Assembly: GCF_014145325.1 (NCBI RefSeq)
Contig: NZ_JACHTF010000001.1
Span: forward strand, 1-64,000
Length of the DNA: 64,000 nucleotides
Source of the DNA: Marilutibacter spongiae
GTDB taxonomy: Bacteria > Pseudomonadota > Gammaproteobacteria > Xanthomonadales > Xanthomonadaceae
Direction: 5' to 3'
In this document: one piece after another, positions 60,040 through 64,000 of the stretch
Position numbering within the stretch: position 1 is the stretch's first letter
Layout: each line of letters begins with the position of its first letter
Made by a program: the position numbers and the translations under genes
The notes under the pieces: model-generated
Database searches by the model: none
What the model saw: the letters and a program-made list of their open reading frames with translations, nothing else
Told to the model about the DNA's origin: nothing

Positions 60040-61200
60040 TCAGTCCGTGGCCAGTTGGTCGGCCAGCAGTTCCAGCGGATGCTCGATGCGGCGCCCCGTC
60101 CCGTTGCCCAGGTGCAGGCGGCAGCCGATGTTGGCGCTGAGGATGCGATCGGGCCCCAGGCGTTCGATCTGGTCCAGCAGGGGCTGGCGATGCGCCGCCG
60201 CGCGGGCGGGGTCGAGCAGCATGCGCGAGCCGGCCGCGCCGCAGCAGCCGGTGCCGGCATCGAGGCGCTGGACCTCCAGCCCCGGCACGCGCGCCAGCAG
60301 GGCCAGCATCGCCGCCGCGCTTTCGCTGTCGCGTTGGGTGCACGGCAGCTGCAGTGCGACGCGCGCACGCAGTGGACGGAAGCGGAGCCGGTCGCCCCGG
60401 GCATGCAGGTAGTGGAAGGCGTCGACGGCGACGCCGGGCGGCAGCGCCGCCGCGATCGCTTCGTGGCAGCCGCTGGCCAGGGTGAGCACGCGGGATGCGC
60501 CGGCGAATGCCCCGGCGTTGCGCCTGCCCAGGCGATCCTGTCCCGTGGCGTCGCCGGCATGCGCATGCAGGCTGCCGCAGCAGGCCTGCGCCGGCGGTGC
60601 GACGAGCGCGACCCCCAGCGCCTCGCACAGGCGCGCGAGGGCGTTGCGCACCGGGCCTTCGTAGGCACGCGCCACGCAGCCTTCGAACACGGCCACCCAT
60701 GGGCGGGCATCGGTGGGGTCCGGACGGTTCGCGCGCGCGGCCGGCGTTGGCGGCCGGGGCAGGGGGCGCCAGGCCGTCGGCAGCAGCGGATGGGCGCGCC
60801 GGTAGGTGTCCAGGAGTACGCGGAGCATGCGCGGCCGGGCGACCAGCGTCTCGAGCAGGCGCTGGCGCAGGGCGGGTCGGCGACGCTGCCGCTGTTCGGC
60901 GCGCGCGGCCAGGAGCAGCGCGCCGTAGGACACGCCAGCCGGACAGGCGCGCTCGCAGGCGCGGCATCCCAGGCAGTGGTCCAGGTGGGCTTCGCCGGCC
61001 GGCGTGGCCGCGATCCGCCCCTGCGACCACGCGCGGGCGAGGGCGATCCGGCCACGCGGCGATTCGGCCTCGATCCGCTCCAGGGCATACGTGGGGCAGG
61101 CCGGCAGGCACAGCCCGCACTGCACGCAGCGGTCCGCCAGCGCCGCCAGCGATGCGGCACCGGTCGGAAGAGCGGGTGGGCAGGCGGACTCGGGCATCAT
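60040..61200 (-). CDS. GlcF-like iron-sulfur protein (glycolate oxidase subunit / CCG domain)
   Basis: 386 residues. Two 4Fe-4S ferredoxin motifs lie near the N-terminus (CVQCGLCLPACP and CLGCRACERACP). Two CCG heterodisulfide-reductase-type cysteine domains follow (CCGSLHAH in the middle, CCGAAGSRMLL later). This is the GlcF architecture of the glycolate oxidase iron-sulfur subunit. glcD and glcE are not adjacent, so it may pair with an FAD oxidase elsewhere. Two ATGs at 61200 and 61197 are equivalent starts. Confidence 0.82.
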   Translation of the reverse strand: MMPESACPPALPTGAASLAALADRCVQCGLCLPACPTYALERIEAESPRGRIALARAWSQGRIAATPAGEAHLDHCLGCRACERACPAGVSYGALLLAARAEQRQRRRPALRQRLLETLVARPRMLRVLLDTYRRAHPLLPTAWRPLPRPPTPAARANRPDPTDARPWVAVFEGCVARAYEGPVRNALARLCEALGVALVAPPAQACCGSLHAHAGDATGQDRLGRRNAGAFAGASRVLTLASGCHEAIAAALPPGVAVDAFHYLHARGDRLRFRPLRARVALQLPCTQRDSESAAAMLALLARVPGLEVQRLDAGTGCCGAAGSRMLLDPARAAAHRQPLLDQIERLGPDRILSANIGCRLHLGNGTGRRIEHPLELLADQLATD

Positions 61201-61240
61201 CGGCGATGCTAGCGCAGTCTGAACGCGTCCAGGGGCGAAC

Positions 61241-61269
61241 TTGCAGCGTCGGGGGCAAGCCGCTATCAT
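61241..61269 (+). promoter_or_regulatory. rplM-rpsI promoter
   Basis: TTGCAG (61241-61246) and TATCAT (61264-61269) with exactly 17 bp between. Transcription from about 61277 gives a leader of about 100 bases before rplM, in which L13 autoregulation could act (known in other bacteria, not shown here). Confidence 0.65.
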
Positions 61270-61378
61270 TCCGCCTCTTGAGTTCCGCAAACAACGCGAG
61301 GTGAAGTTCCAGTCGCCCCGGGCACGGCCCGCGCGCGACTGCAACCAACCCGACCATGCACCCCCAAGTAGAGCCGTC

Positions 61379-61807
61379 ATGAAGACTTTCACTGCCAAGA
61401 ACGAGACCGTCCAGCGCGACTGGTACGTCGTCGATGCCGCGGGCAAGACCCTCGGCCGCCTGAGCTCCGAGCTCGCGCGCCGCCTCCGCGGCAAGCACAA
61501 GCCCGTGTACACCCCCCACGTCGATACCGGCGATTACCTCGTGGTGATCAACGCCGAGAAGATCGCCGTGACCGGCAAGAAGCTGCAGGACAAGATGTAC
61601 CACCGCTTCACCGGCTACATCGGCAACCTGAAGTCCGAGACCCTGGCCCAGGCACTGGAGCGCCACCCCGAGCGCGTGATCGAGATCGCCGTCAAGGGCA
61701 TGCTGCCGAAGAACACGCTCGGCCGCGCAATGTACCGCAAGCTCAAGGTCTACAAGGGCTCCGAGCATCCGCACGCCGCGCAGCAGCCGCAGCCCCTGGA
61801 CCTCTAA
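61379..61807 (+). CDS. rplM: 50S ribosomal protein L13
   Basis: 142 residues, the usual length. [40 protein letters not shown] and [19 protein letters not shown] are the L13 signatures, with [18 protein letters not shown] at the C-terminal side. ATG 61379 is decided by the family N-terminus MKTFTAKNE. It binds 23S rRNA early in assembly and is co-transcribed with rpsI, 12 bases downstream. Confidence 0.98.
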   Translation: MKTFTAKNETVQRDWYVVDAAGKTLGRLSSELARRLRGKHKPVYTPHVDTGDYLVVINAEKIAVTGKKLQDKMYHRFTGYIGNLKSETLAQALERHPERVIEIAVKGMLPKNTLGRAMYRKLKVYKGSEHPHAAQQPQPLDL

Positions 61808-61819
61808 GGTAAACGACAC

Positions 61820-62212
61820 ATGGCTATCCAGCAGAATTACGGCACCGGCCGTCGCAAGTCCTCCACCGCGCGCGTTTTCCTGCGCAAGGGCAGCGGCGCC
61901 ATCACCATCAACCAGCGTCCGCTCGACGAGTTCTTCGGTCGCGAGACCGCGCGCATGATCGTGCGCCAGCCGCTCGAACTGACCCAGTCGACCGACAAGT
62001 TCGACGTCAACGTCACCGTGATCGGCGGCGGCACCACCGGCCAGGCCGGTGCGATCCGCCTCGGCATCGCGCGCGCCCTCGTCGAGTACGACGAGAGCCT
62101 GAAGTCCGAGCTGCGCAAGGCCGGCTTCATGACCCGCGACGCCCGCGAAGTCGAGCGCAAGAAGGTCGGCCTGCACAAGGCACGTCGCGCCACGCAGTTC
62201 TCCAAGCGCTAA
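61820..62212 (+). CDS. rpsI: 30S ribosomal protein S9
   Basis: 130 residues. [20 protein letters not shown] and [20 protein letters not shown] are S9 motifs. The basic C-terminal tail [11 protein letters not shown] reaches the P-site tRNA in the ribosome. Second gene of the rplM-rpsI operon. Confidence 0.98.
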   Translation: MAIQQNYGTGRRKSSTARVFLRKGSGAITINQRPLDEFFGRETARMIVRQPLELTQSTDKFDVNVTVIGGGTTGQAGAIRLGIARALVEYDESLKSELRKAGFMTRDAREVERKKVGLHKARRATQFSKR

Positions 62213-62233
62213 TCCACTTGGTGGCATTTGCGT

Positions 62234-62239
62234 TATAAT
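62234..62239 (+). promoter_or_regulatory. -10 element (TATAAT) of the tRNA-Gln gene
   Basis: A perfect TATAAT nine bases before the tRNA. The -35 region is not obvious. Confidence 0.7.
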
Positions 62240-62248
62240 CGGTCTCAT

Positions 62249-62323
62249 AGCCCCGTCGCCAAGCGGTAAGGCACCTGACTCTGACTCAGGCATTCGGTGG
62301 TTCGAATCCATCCGGGGCTGCCA
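62249..62323 (+). tRNA. tRNA-Gln (anticodon CTG)
   Basis: 75 bases. Acceptor AGCCCCG/CGGGGCT, anticodon stem CCTGA/TCAGG with loop CTCTGAC (anticodon CTG, reads CAG), T-loop GTTCGAATC and encoded CCA at 62321-62323. The D-arm CGCCAAGCGGTAAGGC is typical of glutamine tRNAs. Confidence 0.97.
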
Positions 62324-62330
62324 TATCCGA

Positions 62331-62365
62331 ACAAGAACGCCCGCCCATCCGGCGGGCGTTCTTGT
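62331..62365. terminator. Terminator after tRNA-Gln
   Basis: A 15-bp perfect stem, ACAAGAACGCCCGCC and its complement with loop CATCC. The remaining bases to 62738 carry no gene I can support. Confidence 0.75.
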
Positions 62366-62738
62366 GTCCGGGCTTCCGATACCCCGCTGCCCTGCGTCCG
62401 CGCGCGACGGTGCTGCAGCGCGGTAATCACCCCGTCGCTGCGTGCCGGATCCTTCGTGAAGGCATCGCCCAAGCGCGATCAGCGTCGCAAAACCGGAATC
62501 CCGCCTGGCCTGGCCCACCCACGCGGCGACGCACCACGGCCGCCGCCGCGCCCCGGGAAGGGCAGGCGCCGCTTGCTGGGGGCCGTGGAGGGCAGGGGCG
62601 CGCCTGCCTGCACCCGTGGATTCACGCACCCGGATACCTGTCGGTTCTGACAGGTGTCGAGCCATGGACGATGACGCTAATTTGCCCCTCGCCACGGGGA
62701 TGGCGAGTCATCCAAAGGGGAAGGAAGTGCTGGGTTTC

Positions 62739-63260
62739 ATGCGAAGGCTCATGGGCGGGCAGCCCACCAGCCACAAGGGCGGCGCGACGCCACGGGCGCC
62801 GATCCAGTTCGACGTGCCGACCGGGCGCGCGAGGCAGATCAAGTACGACCCGTCGCTGGTCGAGTCGCTGGAGAAGGACCACCGCGAACTGGTCGCCCTG
62901 TTCAAGGAGATCGGGCAGTGCGCCAAGCTCGACGAGTACGGCGACGTGCCGGCCCTCCTGCTGTCGTTCAAGACCCGGCTCGAAGCCCACCTGATCGCCG
63001 AGAACGTGCGCTTCTACAACTACGTCGAGAACACCCTCCAGGACGACGCGGAGAACTCGATGCTGATCCGCAGCTTCCGCCGCGAGATGAACAGCATCGC
63101 GCGAGGCGTGGTGGATTTCGTCAAGAAGTACCAGGTCGCCAGCTTCGACGTGCGTGGCCGCGCGGAGTTCCTGGAGGACTACAACACCGTCGGCGGCCTG
63201 CTGACGCAACGCATCGAACGCGAGGAGAACAGCCTCTACCCCCTGTACCAACCGCATTGA
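62739..63260 (+). CDS. Hemerythrin-domain protein
   Basis: 173 residues from ATG 62739. The start is favoured by the strong GGAAGGAAG ribosome site ten bases upstream; ATG 62664 and 62700 are alternatives. After a Pro/Gly-rich N-terminus, SLVESLEKDHRELVALFKEI, KTRLEAHLIAENVRFYNYVE and RIEREENSLYPLYQPH supply the His/Glu di-iron ligands of a four-helix hemerythrin-like bundle (HHE pattern). It may bind or sense oxygen or nitric oxide; this is inference. It is followed 52 bases on by a DUF3050 gene. Confidence 0.82.
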   Translation: MRRLMGGQPTSHKGGATPRAPIQFDVPTGRARQIKYDPSLVESLEKDHRELVALFKEIGQCAKLDEYGDVPALLLSFKTRLEAHLIAENVRFYNYVENTLQDDAENSMLIRSFRREMNSIARGVVDFVKKYQVASFDVRGRAEFLEDYNTVGGLLTQRIEREENSLYPLYQPH

Positions 63261-63312
63261 CCGGCGGTACGCCACGTCCGCCGTCATCGAATCACAACGA
63301 GCGAGGACCGAC

Positions 63313-64000
63313 ATGGACGCGAACATGCATATGGAAGGCGACGCCGTACTGACCCCCCAGATCGCACGGTTGCGAGCGGGGCTGGAAAGCCACGGCGTGT
63401 TCGAGGAACTGCGAGACATCCAGGCGCTGCGCGCCTTCATGCAGGTGCATGTGTTCGCGGTCTGGGACTTCATGTCCCTGGTCAAGCGGCTGCAGCAGGA
63501 CCTGACCTGCGTGCGCCTGCCCTGGATGCCCCCGGCCGACCCGGCCAGCGCCCGGCTGATCAACGACATCGTGCTGGCCGAGGAAAGCGACATCGATGCG
63601 GAGGGGCGGCCCGCGAGCCACCTCGACCTCTACCTCAAGGCGATGGAAGACGTGGGCGCGCCGACGCGGGCGTTCAGGCATTTCCTCGACCTGCTGGGCC
63701 AGGGCCATGGCCACGAGCAGGCACTCGCCGAGGCGGGGGCCCCCGATTTCGTCGCCGAGTTCGTCTGCGACACCCTGCGCACCGCCACCGGTGGCACCAC
63801 CCTGCAGGTGATGGCCAGCTTCCTCTACGGCCGCGAGAACGTGATTCCCGGGATGTTCCAGGGCCTGCTCGACCGCTGGGGGCTCGACACCCTGCAGGCA
63901 CCGGGCTTCGTCTACTACCTGGAGCGCCATATCGAGCTCGATGCCGACGAACACGGGCCGGCCGCCAGCCGCATGCTGGCCACCATGCTGGGCCGCCAGC
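63313..64000 (+). CDS. DUF3050 family protein, cut by the window end
   Basis: 229 codons of an open frame run off the end. DIQALRAFMQVHVFAVWDFM, CVRLPWMPPADPASARLIND, NDIVLAEESDID, LDLYLKAMEDVGAPT and YYLERHIELDADEHGPAASR are DUF3050 features. The family is predicted to share the heme-oxygenase-like four-helix fold with metal-binding His/Glu residues (here H46 region, EESD, HIELDADEH). DUF3050 proteins are about 250-260 residues, so nearly all is present. The preceding hemerythrin gene suggests a joint iron- or redox-related role. Confidence 0.82.
   Translation, partial: MDANMHMEGDAVLTPQIARLRAGLESHGVFEELRDIQALRAFMQVHVFAVWDFMSLVKRLQQDLTCVRLPWMPPADPASARLINDIVLAEESDIDAEGRPASHLDLYLKAMEDVGAPTRAFRHFLDLLGQGHGHEQALAEAGAPDFVAEFVCDTLRTATGGTTLQVMASFLYGRENVIPGMFQGLLDRWGLDTLQAPGFVYYLERHIELDADEHGPAASRMLATMLGRQ

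Noticed and set aside
61277-61378. Classical L13 leader motif or attenuator before rplM
   Set aside because: I could not identify a known leader structure by eye; only the promoter is supported.

Overview
The window is about 70% G+C, densely coded and gammaproteobacterial. The gene set points to the Xanthomonadaceae (Lysobacter/Luteimonas/Xanthomonas group). The markers are a Clp-type CRP homologue divergent from speD, a trp pathway split into trpE and trpGDC, a tryptophan dioxygenase whose catalytic residues fall at the Xanthomonas positions, an elongated TrpS, and heptanucleotide arrays after stop codons. This placement is inference from gene content; no rRNA is present.

Layout. 1-0.7 kb: the tail of an IS3-family transposase and a lower-G+C membrane gene of foreign look. 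0.9-5.8 kb: dusA, a ctlX-like arginine/citrulline hydrolase, a PepSY protein and a PhoP/PhoQ-type two-component system. 5.8-12.3 kb: repeat-rich spacers, mtfA, the birA-coaX-SPOR operon, tRNA-Thr, arginase, an entericidin and a CsbD-like stress protein. 12.4-17.7 kb: trpS, a metallo-beta-lactamase-fold hydrolase, a GAF-GGDEF cyclase and a VOC protein. 17.9-21.5 kb: a 2-oxoacid dehydrogenase operon (E1alpha, E1beta, E2). 21.7-29 kb: a saccharopine-dehydrogenase-like protein, a large secreted nuclease, kynA and a POT peptide transporter. 29.1-32.8 kb: the tyrosine/homogentisate block (MarR regulator, hppD, hmgA) with a DUF559 cassette inserted. 33-38.4 kb: a lipoprotein, a Ca/Na exchanger and a three-gene retropepsin / 7TM / ATP-grasp operon resembling rloABC. 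38.5-44.4 kb: a complete Mrp-type Na+/H+ antiporter operon with fused A and B subunits. 44.7-51.2 kb: scattered housekeeping genes (SDR, EamA exporter, Mpo1-like, purC, J-domain, rpe, lipid kinase). 51.2-57.4 kb: trpE and trpGDC, each with a short upstream frame carrying a Trp-Arg-Trp-Trp run. 57.5-64 kb: clp, speD, coq7, a GlcF-like Fe-S protein, rplM-rpsI, tRNA-Gln, hemerythrin and a truncated DUF3050 gene.

How the genes work together. Aromatic amino acid metabolism recurs. trpE/G/D/C build tryptophan, trpS charges it and kynA degrades it; hppD and hmgA degrade tyrosine. Ion and osmotic homeostasis is represented by Mrp, the Ca/Na exchanger and the rlo-like operon. Regulation is represented by PhoPQ, Clp, MarR and a diguanylate cyclase.

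The most interesting observations are four. First, paired, apparently leaderless Trp leader peptides sit ahead of trpE and trpG. Second, a DUF559 gene is bracketed by 36-bp inverted repeats, and its 3' end is tandemly duplicated into the hmgA leader. Third, 7-bp repeat arrays lie immediately after stop codons, and one of them supplies the coq7 stop codon. Fourth, a probable MarR operator exactly fills the spacer of the hppD promoter.
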